A DNA stretch of 64,000 nt, from assembly GCF_030269325.1 (NCBI RefSeq), contig NZ_BSTD01000007.1, forward strand, positions 1 through 64,000, read 5' to 3'. The position numbers and the translations under genes are program-made. Positions within the stretch are counted from its first letter, which is position 1; each line of letters opens with the position of its first letter. Below, piece by piece: positions 24,529-32,895 of the stretch. The stretch comes from Amycolatopsis sp. NBRC 101858. GTDB lineage: Bacteria > Actinomycetota > Actinomycetes > Mycobacteriales > Pseudonocardiaceae. The notes beneath the pieces are model-generated. The model saw nothing but the letters and a program-made list of their open reading frames with translations, did not search any database and was not told the DNA's origin.

Positions 24529-25395
24529 ATGCCGCAGGGCCCCGACGGAACCGCGCTCGGACCGATGGTCATCGTCGCCACCGACCAGTACGAAGCCTCG
24601 CCGCTGGTGGCGGACAGCCTCGCTCGCAGGATGCTTCCCGCCGCCGGCCGGATCACCGTCACGTTGGCTGCCTGGCGACCGCTGCGGAAGGCGCTCGTTT
24701 CGGCGACGGAAACGAAGATACCCGGCTTGTGGGCGAGCATGTTGTGCCGCAAGCGGTTCATCGACGACAAGCTGCTTGCCGCCGCCGAAGCGGAAATCGA
24801 TGCGGTGGTCATCCTGGGTGCCGGCTTCGACACCCGCGCGTACCGGCTTACCGCACTCCGGGGCATTCCGGTCTACGAGGTGGACCTGCCCGAGAACGTC
24901 GCCCGCAAGAAAACCGCGCTGCGGAAGGCGTTCGGGAGGACACCCGAGACCGTCACACTGGTTCCCGTCGACTTCGAGACCCAGGATCTGGCCGCGGAGC
25001 TCGGCAAGCACGGTTATCGACGTGATCAGCGGACGTTCTTCGTCTGGGAGGCCGTGACCCAGTACCTGACCGAGGCCGCCGTGCGCCGCACCCTGGACAC
25101 TCTGTCCGCCGCACCGGCCGGCAGCAAGCTGGCGTTCACCTACATCCGCCGGGATTTTCTCGACGGCACGGAGACTTTCGGCGCCCAGGCCGCCTTCGAC
25201 GAGTTCGTGGTGAAGCGCCGGTTGTGGCATTTCGGGCTGAACCCGGACGAGGTCGGCGCGTTCCTGGCCGAATACGGCTGGCAGGTGGTCGAACAGTGCG
25301 GCCCGGCCGAGTTCACCGACCGCTACGTTCGCCCGAGCGGGCGCGAGCTGCCCGTGTCGGACGTCGAACGATCCGTCTACGCCGGACGTCGCTGA
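24529..25395 (+). CDS. Class I SAM-dependent methyltransferase, LCM family
   Basis: 288 residues; ATG 24529 follows CGAGGAGC. The SAM-binding motif VVILGAGFDTRAYRL (about residues 84-98) and VYEVDLPENVARKK place it in the leucine carboxyl methyltransferase-like (PF04072) family. LVPVDFETQDLAAELGKHG and FFVWEAVTQYLTEAAV are also diagnostic. In actinomycetes these enzymes often O-methylate carboxyl or hydroxyl groups of secondary metabolites, but no pathway is adjacent. It has its own promoter and the shared leader element, suggesting specific control. Substrate unknown. Confidence 0.88.
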   Translation: MPQGPDGTALGPMVIVATDQYEASPLVADSLARRMLPAAGRITVTLAAWRPLRKALVSATETKIPGLWASMLCRKRFIDDKLLAAAEAEIDAVVILGAGFDTRAYRLTALRGIPVYEVDLPENVARKKTALRKAFGRTPETVTLVPVDFETQDLAAELGKHGYRRDQRTFFVWEAVTQYLTEAAVRRTLDTLSAAPAGSKLAFTYIRRDFLDGTETFGAQAAFDEFVVKRRLWHFGLNPDEVGAFLAEYGWQVVEQCGPAEFTDRYVRPSGRELPVSDVERSVYAGRR

Positions 25396-25402
25396 TCCCG
25401 GT

Positions 25403-26202
25403 TCAGGTAGCGAGATCGCGCCGGGTGAAGCTCGCCGCAGCGACGGCGATCAAGATCCCCGTCGTACCGGCGAGCACCCCGGCGTCGGCCCACTGGATGC
25501 CGTTCTTCAGCGGTTCCCCGCCGATGTAGTACCGGAACGGGGACAGTGCGCGCGCCCAGCCGGCCCCGAGCTGAACGGCGAACGTGTTGGCCGCGTACGC
25601 CAGGATGGCCAAGGCAGCAGAGACGCCGAGCACCCGGCCACGCCGCCCGGTGACCGCGCCGAGCATCATGGCCACGGCACCGAAACGACCCCGAGAAGCG
25701 CGGCGGAGAGGCTTTGCGCGGCGAACCCGCCGATCGCGACGGTGTCCAGCTGGGCGGCGCCGCGGATCACCAGCATGGCCAGGAACACGACAGCGCCGAT
25801 GCCCGCGCATCCGACAGCCAAGGCAGCGAAGCGGTGCAGGAGAAGCCGCGTACGGCTGACCGGGTGGGTGACTAGCACGTCGAGGTGGCCTGCTTCCTCG
25901 TCACCGGCGATCGCGCGGGTTCCCGTCGTGATGCCGTAGCCGACGATGAGCAGCGGGACGAGCAGCCCGAAGGTGGTGGACTGCAGGTAGCCGGCGGCCG
26001 AGGACAGGTCGTCGAGGTGGAAGGCCTCGCGCAGCGCCTGCGGGAAGTTCGCGACCATGTCCCGCATCGCACCGCCGGAGACCTGGGGGTAGAAGCTCGC
26101 GTACATCGCCGCGACGGCCGCGGTGGCGACCGCCCAGACCGGCAACGTCCGGCGGTGATCCCGAAGAGTCTTGGTGAAAACGCTACGCAGCAACGCGGTC
26201 AC
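25403..26202 (-). pseudogene. ABC exporter permease interrupted by a one-base frameshift
   Basis: From GTG 26202 (GAAGGA upstream) the frame gives a permease beginning VTALLRSVFTKTLRDHRR with about four membrane segments (YGITTGTRAIAGDEEAGHLD, GIGAVVFLAMLVI). It stops early after LLGVVSVPWP. The continuation FGAVAMMLGAVTGRRG through SFTRRDLAT lies in the next frame. The break is at the AAA run 25683-25685 (TTT on the coding strand); one more T would restore a 266-residue permease. Either a real mutation or a homopolymer sequencing error. It overlaps the ATPase gene by 20 nt, so they were one exporter unit. Confidence 0.8.
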
Positions 26203-27085
26203 GTCCTTCGTAGAAGGTGAGGAAGAGGTCCTCGAGGTCGGGTTCCTCGCTGAGCAGGTCGGTGACGGTGTGCCGCGCGACGGCTTTGAGCAGGGCATCG
26301 GGACTGCCCGCGACGCGGCAATGCAGCACCGCACCGTCCAGCCGGAGGTCGTCGACGCCGGGCAGGCCGGCGAACTCGTCGGCCGGCGGCGGCTCGGCGA
26401 AGATGATCCGCACGGTGCGAACCGCGCGTTCACGCATGCCCGCGACCGTGTCGAGGGCGATCAGACGGCCTTCCCGGATGATGCCGACGCGATCGGCGAC
26501 GCGCTCGACCTCGCTCATGACGTGGCTCGACATCAGCACCGTCTGGCCCGCGGCGCGAGCCTCGGCGACCAGCCGCAGGAAAGTCTGCTGCACCAGCGGA
26601 TCGAGCCCTGAAGTGGGTTCGTCGAGGATCAGCAGCTCCGGCTGGTGCATGAACGCATGGACCAGGCCGACTTTCTGCCGGTTGCCCTTGGACAAGGTCT
26701 TGATCCGCGCCGGCAGCTCCAGGTCGAGCTGCTCGGCGAGGTCGGTGACCCGGGCCCGCGGGACGCCGCCGCGCAGGTTCGCCAGGAACGTCAGGCACTC
26801 GTCGACGCTCTGCCGGGGATCGACGACGAAGTCGCCGGCCAGGTAGCCGACCCGCCGGTGCACCGCCACGGCGTCGCGCCGCGGGTCGAGGCCGAGCACC
26901 CGCGCCCGGCCACCGTCCGGACGGATCAGGTCGAGCAGCAGCCGGATGGTGGTCGACTTCCCCGCCCCGTTGGGCCCCAGATATCCGAACACCTCCCCGC
27001 ACCGGACCTGCAGAGAGAGGTCGACGAGGCCGCGCCGGCGGCCGTAGCTCTTGCTGAGGTGGTCGAGCTCGATGGCGGCTTCCAT
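26183..27085 (-). CDS. ABC exporter ATP-binding subunit
   Basis: 300 residues from ATG 27085. Walker A GPNGAGKSTTIRLLL, signature LSKGNRQKVGL, Walker B LLILDEPTSGLDP and a switch His in MSSHVMSEVERVADRVG. The C-terminal extension (VRTIRIIFAEPPPADEFAG-like region) is typical of DrrA/CcmA-type ATPases that energise small-molecule export. Its permease partner, overlapping downstream, is frameshifted, so the exporter may be non-functional in this strain. Divergent from a MarR/GbsR-type gene with an 81-bp gap containing an inverted repeat, suggesting control by that regulator. Confidence 0.92.
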   Translation of the reverse strand: MEAAIELDHLSKSYGRRRGLVDLSLQVRCGEVFGYLGPNGAGKSTTIRLLLDLIRPDGGRARVLGLDPRRDAVAVHRRVGYLAGDFVVDPRQSVDECLTFLANLRGGVPRARVTDLAEQLDLELPARIKTLSKGNRQKVGLVHAFMHQPELLILDEPTSGLDPLVQQTFLRLVAEARAAGQTVLMSSHVMSEVERVADRVGIIREGRLIALDTVAGMRERAVRTVRIIFAEPPPADEFAGLPGVDDLRLDGAVLHCRVAGSPDALLKAVARHTVTDLLSEEPDLEDLFLTFYEGRDRVAA

Positions 27086-27103
27086 GAGGGAGAATGTACT
27101 CGA

Positions 27104-27123
27104 TGTTCTGACATTTTCGAACA
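27104..27123. promoter_or_regulatory. Inverted repeat TGTTC-N10-GAACA
   Basis: Perfect 5-bp arms in the divergent gap between the ABC exporter and the MarR/GbsR-like gene; likely operator for that regulator. Confidence 0.45.
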
Positions 27124-27166
27124 CTCGGAAAGGTTAGGATTCCATCAAGGCGACGGACGGAGAAGC

Positions 27167-27622
27167 ATGACCGCGGCGGAAGAGTTCGCACTCACGCTCA
27201 CCCAGCACGGCCTGCAGCGCATGACCGCGCGAGTGCTGGCCGCGTTGCTGTTCAGCGAGCAGGAGACCACCACTGCCGGTGAGATCGCCGACCAGCTGGG
27301 GGCCAGCCGTGGCTCGGTGTCCACCGCGATCAAGGCACTGGAGCCGGTAGGACTGATCGAACGCGTCCCGGCGCCCGGCAGCCGCCGTGAGCACTTCCGC
27401 TTCCCCGCCGACGGCTGGGCCCGGCTGATGTCCACCCAGAACGCCGTCGTCGGGCAGATGCAGAAGGCCGCCGAACGCGGGATCGAAGCGGCGGGCGACA
27501 ACAGCCTGGCGGCGCAGCGGCTGGCCGACATGCGCGACTTCTACACCTACATCATGCGCGAACTCCCCGCCGTGATCGATCGCTGGCGGGCCGGCGAGGC
27601 GGAGACACCCAGCGCCACTTGA
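27167..27622 (+). CDS. GbsR/MarR-type transcriptional regulator
   Basis: 151 residues from ATG 27167, after GGACGGAGAAG. The winged helix reads ARVLAALLFSEQETTTAGEIADQLG, SRGSVSTAIKALEPVGLIERV and an HFRFPADGWARL wing; the helical C-terminus is DMRDFYTYIMRELPAVIDRWR. This is the pattern of actinobacterial MarR/GbsR regulators of divergent ABC exporters. A palindrome upstream supports autoregulation plus repression of the exporter. Inducer unknown. Confidence 0.88.
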   Translation: MTAAEEFALTLTQHGLQRMTARVLAALLFSEQETTTAGEIADQLGASRGSVSTAIKALEPVGLIERVPAPGSRREHFRFPADGWARLMSTQNAVVGQMQKAAERGIEAAGDNSLAAQRLADMRDFYTYIMRELPAVIDRWRAGEAETPSAT

Positions 27623-27637
27623 CGACACGCGGCCGGA

Positions 27638-28153
27638 CTACCGCCCGTCCGGCGGCGAGGCGGCGATGTCGGCCACCGGTCTGCTGGTGAACCGGATCCG
27701 CGTCCCCTCCGCGGAGCGTTCGACCACGAAGTAGAGCCCCGCCGCGCGCATCAGGTCCAGCCCGTACCCGCGTGGAATCGGCCCCTGCCCCGGTTCCCGC
27801 CAGGTCCCCGCGTCCCGGACCGTCAGCTCGACGTGGCGGGCACCGACGGCGGATTGCTTCACGGCGGCGGTGACTTCGATCTGTCCGGGATGAGGCAGCA
27901 GCGCCGAGTCCACGGGGACGCCGTAGCCGTGTTCGATGCTGTTGCTCACCGCTTCGCTCACCGCGAGCACGAGGTCGTCCACCTCGTCCTCCGGCCAGCG
28001 GTGCGCCCCGAGCCAGTCCCGGAACCGGCTCCGGGCGACGGAAGGGGAAATCCAGCCGGCGGCGAGCACGAGCCGGAGAGCCGCGCCGGCGCGGAACGGT
28101 CGCGCCTGCCACCGGTTGACCGCGTCGTCTTCCTGCCCGGATGTCGATGGCAC
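27638..28153 (-). CDS. Serine kinase-like ATP-binding protein (anti-sigma, RsbW/SpoIIAB type)
   Basis: 171 residues from GTG 28153, supported by GAAAGGTGA 8 nt upstream; GTG 28189, overlapping the STAS stop as GTGA, is the alternative. Core of the GHKL ATPase: DLVLAVSEAVSNSIEHGYG (N box), TVRDAGTWREPG (G1) and GPIPRGYGLDLMRAAGLY (G2). Such proteins phosphorylate STAS antagonists and hold sigma factors. Co-transcription with a STAS gene and a penicillin-binding protein suggests a partner switch tied to cell-envelope stress. Confidence 0.88.
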   Translation of the reverse strand: MPSTSGQEDDAVNRWQARPFRAGAALRLVLAAGWISPSVARSRFRDWLGAHRWPEDEVDDLVLAVSEAVSNSIEHGYGVPVDSALLPHPGQIEVTAAVKQSAVGARHVELTVRDAGTWREPGQGPIPRGYGLDLMRAAGLYFVVERSAEGTRIRFTSRPVADIAASPPDGR

Positions 28154-28185
28154 CGGTTCGTCACCTTTCCTTCGACCAGCACATG

Positions 28186-28578
28186 TCACTCGGCGAGCGC
28201 ATCGCTCACCTCGTGGTACAGCGCGAGCACCTTGTCCAGCCCGGTGATCTCGAGCGGGCCCGGCACCGGCCGGTTCCGGTCGACCACGACGCGCAGGGTC
28301 CGGTAGCCGGGCACCATCGCAGCCAGCGCCGCGGTGTCGAACAGCAGGCGCAGGCCGGGCGCGCCCAGGAAACCGACCGCGGTCAGATCGACCACCAGCA
28401 CGCGGCCGTCCAGCTCGGCGAGCGCCCAGGTGACGGCACCGCGCAGCCGGGCCGCGGTCAGGCCGTCGACCTCTCCGGCAAGGGTGAGCAGCACGGCGTC
28501 GTCGCCCTCATCGACCGCCACGGTCAGCAGCTGCTCCGGTGCGGGCCCGGGTGGCGGCCCCATGCCATCGCCGGTCAT
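28186..28578 (-). CDS. STAS-domain anti-sigma factor antagonist
   Basis: 130 residues from ATG 28578, which overlaps the PBP stop as ATGA. STAS pattern: LLTLAGEVDGLTAARLRGAV, RVLVVDLTAVGFLGAPGLRLL, then a C-terminal strand RTLRVVVDRNRPV and helix. The usual phospho-Ser of the DLT..FLDSSG motif is replaced: here GFLGAPG has Gly-Ala instead of Asp-Ser, so classical Ser phosphorylation looks impossible at that site. It may be a locked-on antagonist or a binder of another ligand. Sits between the PBP and the ATP-binding anti-sigma gene. Confidence 0.88.
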   Translation of the reverse strand: MTGDGMGPPPGPAPEQLLTVAVDEGDDAVLLTLAGEVDGLTAARLRGAVTWALAELDGRVLVVDLTAVGFLGAPGLRLLFDTAALAAMVPGYRTLRVVVDRNRPVPGPLEITGLDKVLALYHEVSDALAE

Positions 28579-30686
28579 CGCGCCCTCAGGTAACGGGGGT
28601 CGGCCGGGGGAACGGGCTGGTCCGGCTCGCCCGCGAGCAGCCGCTCCATCGCGCGAAAGTACGGCGGCGCGGCGACCGTCCCACCGAAGGCACCGTGGCC
28701 GCATTCGCCGAGGTGCACCGGCGGACCGGGGCACACCGTCCGTGGCGCCGGACCGTCGGCGAACACCAGCGAGGAGACGGCGAAGTCGTTCACACCGCCG
28801 ACGAAGGCGACCGACCTGCTGTCCTGCGTCGTGCCGGTCTTGCCGAAGTCCGGGCGGTCCCACCCGGCAACCCGGGCCGCCCGCGCCGACGTGCCGGACA
28901 CGGTGTCTTCGCTCAAACCATCGCGCAGCGTGTCGGCGAGATCCTTCGGGACGACGCGCTCGCACGGTTCCCCCTGGACCGGAACCGGAGCGCCGTCGCG
29001 TCCGGTCACCGACAGGATCGGGTCCGGCGGGCACCAGACGCCGCCGCTCATCAGCGTCGCCGACACGTTCGCCAACTCCAACGGGCTCACCGGGCTGGTG
29101 CCGAGGGTGAACGACAGCAGCCCGCGGAAGTACTCCGCTTGCGGCCGGCCGTAACGGGGATCCTTCGAGCGCACGTCTCCCGGATCGGTGATCGGCGCGC
29201 CGCCCGCGGCGTTGGTCGCGAGGGTGCGGCGAAGACCTAGCCTGCGGGCCATGTCGAGCACCGCCGGGACGCCGACACGCTGCTCGAGGCCGACGAACGC
29301 CACGTTGGGTGACGTGGCGAGGGCGTCGGCGAGCGTGATCGGATCGGGGTAGGTGCCGAGGTTGGCGACCGGGTAGCAGCGCGTGTGCCGATCGGCCTCG
29401 GGTGGTGTAAAGCAGTCGCTGCGTGGATTGGGCAGCGGCGTGCGGAGCCCGGCCTCGCCGGCTTCGAGGGCCGCGGCGGCGGTGAAGATCTTGAACACCG
29501 AGCCGGCGCCGAACGGATCGCTGACCCCGCCGACGACGTCCGTGGATCGCTCGCCTTCGTCGGCGTCGACGCCGTAGTCGCGGTTCGCGACCATCGCCAG
29601 GACCTCGTGCCTCTGCTCCCCCGGGCGGATCACCGCCATGGTGCCGGCGACACCCGGTTCGCGGGTGTGCACGTTCTTCGACACGGCTTGTTTGGTCACC
29701 TCGGCGACCTTCGGGTCCAGGGTGGTGCGGATGGTCAACCCCGCGGTGGCGAGCCGGTCCGGCGTGAAGCCGTGCCGTTCGAGGTAGTCCACCGCGTAGG
29801 CGCAGAAGAATCCGGCCTCGGGCTTGGCGCTCAGGCAGTTCGGGGCCGGCGTCCGAGGGCCTCCGGGGAGGACGCCCAGCGCGGTGGCCTTCGCCTCGCG
29901 CGCGGCGGGCACAGGGAGAGAGCCCGCATCGGCCATCGCGTCCAGGACGACGTCGCGCCGGGCCTTGGCCGCGTCCGGATGGGCATAAGGGTCGAAGCGG
30001 GAGGGGCTGTTCACCATTCCGGCGAGCAAGGCCGCCTGCGGGACCGTGAGCTTCGCGGCGCTCGTCCCGAAGTAGGCCTCGGCCGCGGCGGCGACGCCGT
30101 AGACCCGGCCGCTGAACTGGACGACGTTGAGGTACGCCGCCAAGATCTCGTCCTTGCTCATCGTGCGATCGACCCGGACGGCCAGCTTCGCTTCCCGAAG
30201 CTTGCGAGCCACGGAGTTCTCGCGATCCTTTTGCTGAGCCGCAAGATCGCCACGGTGCACGACGTTGATGAGGAAGTTCTTCACGTACTGCTGGGTGATC
30301 GTCGAGGCACCCTGGGTGTCGCCGCCGGCGGCGTTGTTGGCCAGCGCCCGGAGCACGCCCCGCGGATCGACCGCGCCCTCGTCGTAGAACCGCCGGTCTT
30401 CGACGGCGATGACAGCCGCCTTCATAGCGGGCGAAATCGCCTCGGCGGTGACCGGCAACCGGTACTGGTCGTACAGGACGGCGATCGGCTGTCCGTCGCG
30501 GTCGGTCACGGTCGTCGTCAGCGGTGGCTGCTCGGCCGCGAGATCGGCTTCGATCGCCGCGACCGAGTCACCGACCTCATTGGACAGGAGCCCGGCGGCG
30601 ATGGCCGGTGGTGCCAGCACCCCGGCCAGCAGGACGCCGGCCATCGCGTAGAGCCCGGCCAGCCGTGCGGGTCGGAATCGTCGCAT
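28575..30686 (-). CDS. Class A penicillin-binding protein (bifunctional)
   Basis: 703 residues. An N-terminal membrane anchor (LAGLYAMAGVLLAGVLAPPA) precedes the glycosyltransferase domain: EDRRFYDEGAVDPRGVLRAL with catalytic Glu, ASTITQQYVKN, and RKLREAKLAVRVDR. The transpeptidase domain has Ser396-V-F-Lys399 (AGSVFKIF), the TSPNV SxN motif, and Lys616-T-G-T. It makes and cross-links peptidoglycan outside the membrane. It follows 7 nt after an uncharacterised helical-protein gene and is coupled to STAS and anti-sigma genes; the operon promoter carries an OmpR-type box at 31214-31235, so an envelope-stress circuit is likely. Confidence 0.95.
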   Translation of the reverse strand: MRRFRPARLAGLYAMAGVLLAGVLAPPAIAAGLLSNEVGDSVAAIEADLAAEQPPLTTTVTDRDGQPIAVLYDQYRLPVTAEAISPAMKAAVIAVEDRRFYDEGAVDPRGVLRALANNAAGGDTQGASTITQQYVKNFLINVVHRGDLAAQQKDRENSVARKLREAKLAVRVDRTMSKDEILAAYLNVVQFSGRVYGVAAAAEAYFGTSAAKLTVPQAALLAGMVNSPSRFDPYAHPDAAKARRDVVLDAMADAGSLPVPAAREAKATALGVLPGGPRTPAPNCLSAKPEAGFFCAYAVDYLERHGFTPDRLATAGLTIRTTLDPKVAEVTKQAVSKNVHTREPGVAGTMAVIRPGEQRHEVLAMVANRDYGVDADEGERSTDVVGGVSDPFGAGSVFKIFTAAAALEAGEAGLRTPLPNPRSDCFTPPEADRHTRCYPVANLGTYPDPITLADALATSPNVAFVGLEQRVGVPAVLDMARRLGLRRTLATNAAGGAPITDPGDVRSKDPRYGRPQAEYFRGLLSFTLGTSPVSPLELANVSATLMSGGVWCPPDPILSVTGRDGAPVPVQGEPCERVVPKDLADTLRDGLSEDTVSGTSARAARVAGWDRPDFGKTGTTQDSRSVAFVGGVNDFAVSSLVFADGPAPRTVCPGPPVHLGECGHGAFGGTVAAPPYFRAMERLLAGEPDQPVPPADPRYLRAR

Positions 30687-30693
30687 CGGTGGT

Positions 30694-31152
30694 TCAGGCG
30701 CTGCGCTTCATCGGCGCCAGGGCGCGCCGGTCCGCTTCTTCCGCTGCCGCCAGGTGCCGGCGTGCCGCAGCGTCGTCACCGGCGGCAGTGGCCGACTGCG
30801 CCGCGGCGCGTTCGTGGTGGGCTTCCGCCCGGCGGATCGCCGCGAACGACTCCTCGACCAGCCTCGCCCACTGTGGAGTGTGTCGCGGGTACCGGCGAGC
30901 TTCGCCGCGTGCTTCAGCAGCGACTGCAAGTTCCTGGTAGGCCATCGCGTGGTAATCGGCTACGTCCGCGAGACACCGCTGCAGCTTGCCTCGGTAGAGA
31001 CCATCGGGTTCGGCACCGGTCTCCAGCTCGACCGCCAGGCTGCGGTGCGCTCCCGCTGCTTCCCAGACCCGTTCCGCGTCCAGGCGCAGCTTGCGGACCT
31101 CGGGAAGCTCCCAGGTCGTGGAGGTCTCCGTCACCGCTACGTCGGTCGTCAT
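30694..31152 (-). CDS. Uncharacterised helical protein, paralogue of the gene at 55165
   Basis: 152 residues, almost all alpha-helical and Ala/Glu/Arg rich. The block AYQELAVAAEAR, TPQWARLVEESFAAIRRAEA and HHERAAA closely matches AFQELANVVEAR, SPEWSAAMNRSFAALRRAEA and HHHRAAA in the second copy, so this is a real protein family. No signal peptide or catalytic motif; a structural or regulatory role is possible. Start ATG 31152 follows GAAGGTGAG. It heads the PBP-STAS-anti-sigma operon and lies 62 nt after an OmpR-type box. Confidence 0.75.
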   Translation of the reverse strand: MTTDVAVTETSTTWELPEVRKLRLDAERVWEAAGAHRSLAVELETGAEPDGLYRGKLQRCLADVADYHAMAYQELAVAAEARGEARRYPRHTPQWARLVEESFAAIRRAEAHHERAAAQSATAAGDDAAARRHLAAAEEADRRALAPMKRSA

Positions 31153-31213
31153 GTCGTGCTCACCTTCCTTCTCCTTCGCTCGGGTTTCACCCTGACACGG
31201 GAAGAAGGACTTT

Positions 31214-31235
31214 CAACTGACGACTGCCTTACGAT
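31214..31235 (-). promoter_or_regulatory. 11-bp direct repeat, OmpR-type box (site 3)
   Basis: On the minus strand ATCGTAAGGCA then GTCGTCAGTTG, oriented to the PBP operon. Overlaps the last codons of the nitroreductase-family gene upstream. Confidence 0.55.
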
Positions 31236-31687
31236 CGCGGCCGCAGTCCGACCAAGGGCAGCTGCCGCGCCATCCGGCGGCGCGCGAGATCGGTGCCGTC
31301 GTAACGCCATCCCAGCAGCTTCCCCAGCGCGAACCGCACCACGGGTCCCGCCATCCGGTTGCGGTGCTCGTAGCCGGCGATGGCCGCGACGGCCTCGTCT
31401 TCCCCGAGGACCCGGTGTTCGGCCGGGAACCGGCTCCGCCCGACGACCACCTCGACCGGCGGATGGGCCTGGATGTTGCGGTACCAGTCCGCTCCCGCAC
31501 CGAGCCCGGCCACGACGACGAACTCCTCACCGTCCTGGCCGACGACTTCGAGCACCGTCCGGTACATCCGCCCGGACTTCCGCCCGAGGTGGGTCAGGCA
31601 CAGGAACCGCCCACCGAGCAGCCGCCCGAATCCCCGGTCGTACAACCGGACCGGCGCACGGAAGACGAACCTGACAATCCGGTTCAC
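31229..31687 (-). CDS. Deazaflavin/F420-type nitroreductase family protein (DUF385)
   Basis: 152 residues. LTHLGRKSGRMYRTVLEVV and FVVVAGLGAGADWYRNIQAHP are the signature strands of the split beta-barrel DUF385/Ddn family, which use F420 to reduce quinones or nitro compounds. The start at 31687 overlaps the stop of the FAD monooxygenase gene (GTGA), so the two are co-translated. With the TetR gene upstream they form a three-gene oxidative-detoxification unit. Substrate not deducible. Confidence 0.85.
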   Translation of the reverse strand: MNRIVRFVFRAPVRLYDRGFGRLLGGRFLCLTHLGRKSGRMYRTVLEVVGQDGEEFVVVAGLGAGADWYRNIQAHPPVEVVVGRSRFPAEHRVLGEDEAVAAIAGYEHRNRMAGPVVRFALGKLLGWRYDGTDLARRRMARQLPLVGLRPRS

Positions 31688-32877
31688 CGCGCTGCCCCGG
31701 CAGCGGCCCGGCGGAGGTTCGTGACCACCGCGGTGGACTTGCCCGCGAGCACGCCGGCGACGTAGCGGTCGAGAACGGGAACCCGGGCCAGCCGCAGCGC
31801 CGCACGCCGGATCCCCAGCTGGAGGGGGCTCTCCGGCAGGAACCAGCGGGCACTGCGGCGGGCCACCTGCTGCTTCTCCTCGACCACCGGCCGCATCAGA
31901 CGCTCGTACTCGGCGAACGCGTCGGTGACCGCCTGGTTCCGCAGCAGCTGTTCACCTAGGACGAAGGCACCGGCGACGCCGAGCGAGGCGCCTTGCCCGG
32001 CGATCAGCGAGACGGCGGAGCACGCGTCCCCGGCGAGCACGACGCGCCCATGGCTCCAGCGGGGCATGACGATCTGGGCGACCTGGTCGTAGTACACGGC
32101 CTCGCTCGGTGGACACCGCCGCAGCGCGCGAGGCACCAGCCAGCCCAGCGAACCGTATTCTTCCCGCAGCGCCGCCCTCGTGTCCTCGGGCAGCCGGGCA
32201 TCATCGGTGCGGTGGACAGCGAAGGCGGCGACCCGGCCGTCGCGCAGGCCGTAGAAACCCATCTGCCGCCCGATGGTGTCGGTGAGGCAGAACCGATCAC
32301 CCACCGCGTGGTGGATCTCGGGGTCGGTGAACACGAACGCCGCGGTGTGGAAGCCGAGGTACCGCAGGAACCGGTCGTCCGCGCCGAACACCAGCCGTCG
32401 CACCGCGGAGTGGATCCCGTCGGCGCCGACGAGCACGTCCGCCTCGACGACCTGGCCCCCGGCGGTCACCCGCACGCGGTCGCCCAGGTCCTCGACCGCC
32501 GTCACTCCGGCGCCGAACCGGAGGTCCACAGTGGACGGCAGATGCTCGCGCAGCGCCAGCTCGAGGTCGGGCCGCATGATGCCGCACAAGCGGTCCCGCA
32601 GTGTCCGGGCGAACGTCGTGTACCGCGCTCCCGCGCGACGGCGGCCTCGTTCGTCGAGCAGGCTCGCCTCGTCCACCCGGTAGGCCAGCTGCAGGATCCG
32701 TGGCAGCACGCCCAGGTCCTCGGCCGCGTCGAAGCCGGCACCGAAGAAGTCGATCATGTATCCCTGTTCGCGAGGTGCCGGCGCCCGCTCCAGCACCACC
32801 ACCTCGGCTCCGTCACCCGCGAGCTTGTTCGCCACCGCCAGGCCGGTGATCCCGGCTCCGCACACCACGACTTTCAC
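31684..32877 (-). CDS. FAD-dependent monooxygenase
   Basis: 397 residues. MKVVVCGAGITGLAVANKLAG is the FAD Rossmann motif, LVGADGIHSAVRRLVFG the DG motif, and HGRVVLAGDACSAVSLIAGQG the GD motif, a full class A flavoprotein hydroxylase set. RPDLELALREHLP is also diagnostic. It resembles monooxygenases of the PHBH/TetX group acting on aromatic or antibiotic substrates. ATG 32877 follows AAGGAGG. First structural gene of the TetR operon. Confidence 0.93.
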   Translation of the reverse strand: MKVVVCGAGITGLAVANKLAGDGAEVVVLERAPAPREQGYMIDFFGAGFDAAEDLGVLPRILQLAYRVDEASLLDERGRRRAGARYTTFARTLRDRLCGIMRPDLELALREHLPSTVDLRFGAGVTAVEDLGDRVRVTAGGQVVEADVLVGADGIHSAVRRLVFGADDRFLRYLGFHTAAFVFTDPEIHHAVGDRFCLTDTIGRQMGFYGLRDGRVAAFAVHRTDDARLPEDTRAALREEYGSLGWLVPRALRRCPPSEAVYYDQVAQIVMPRWSHGRVVLAGDACSAVSLIAGQGASLGVAGAFVLGEQLLRNQAVTDAFAEYERLMRPVVEEKQQVARRSARWFLPESPLQLGIRRAALRLARVPVLDRYVAGVLAGKSTAVVTNLRRAAAGAAR

Positions 32878-32895
32878 CGTTCTGCCTCCTTCGTT

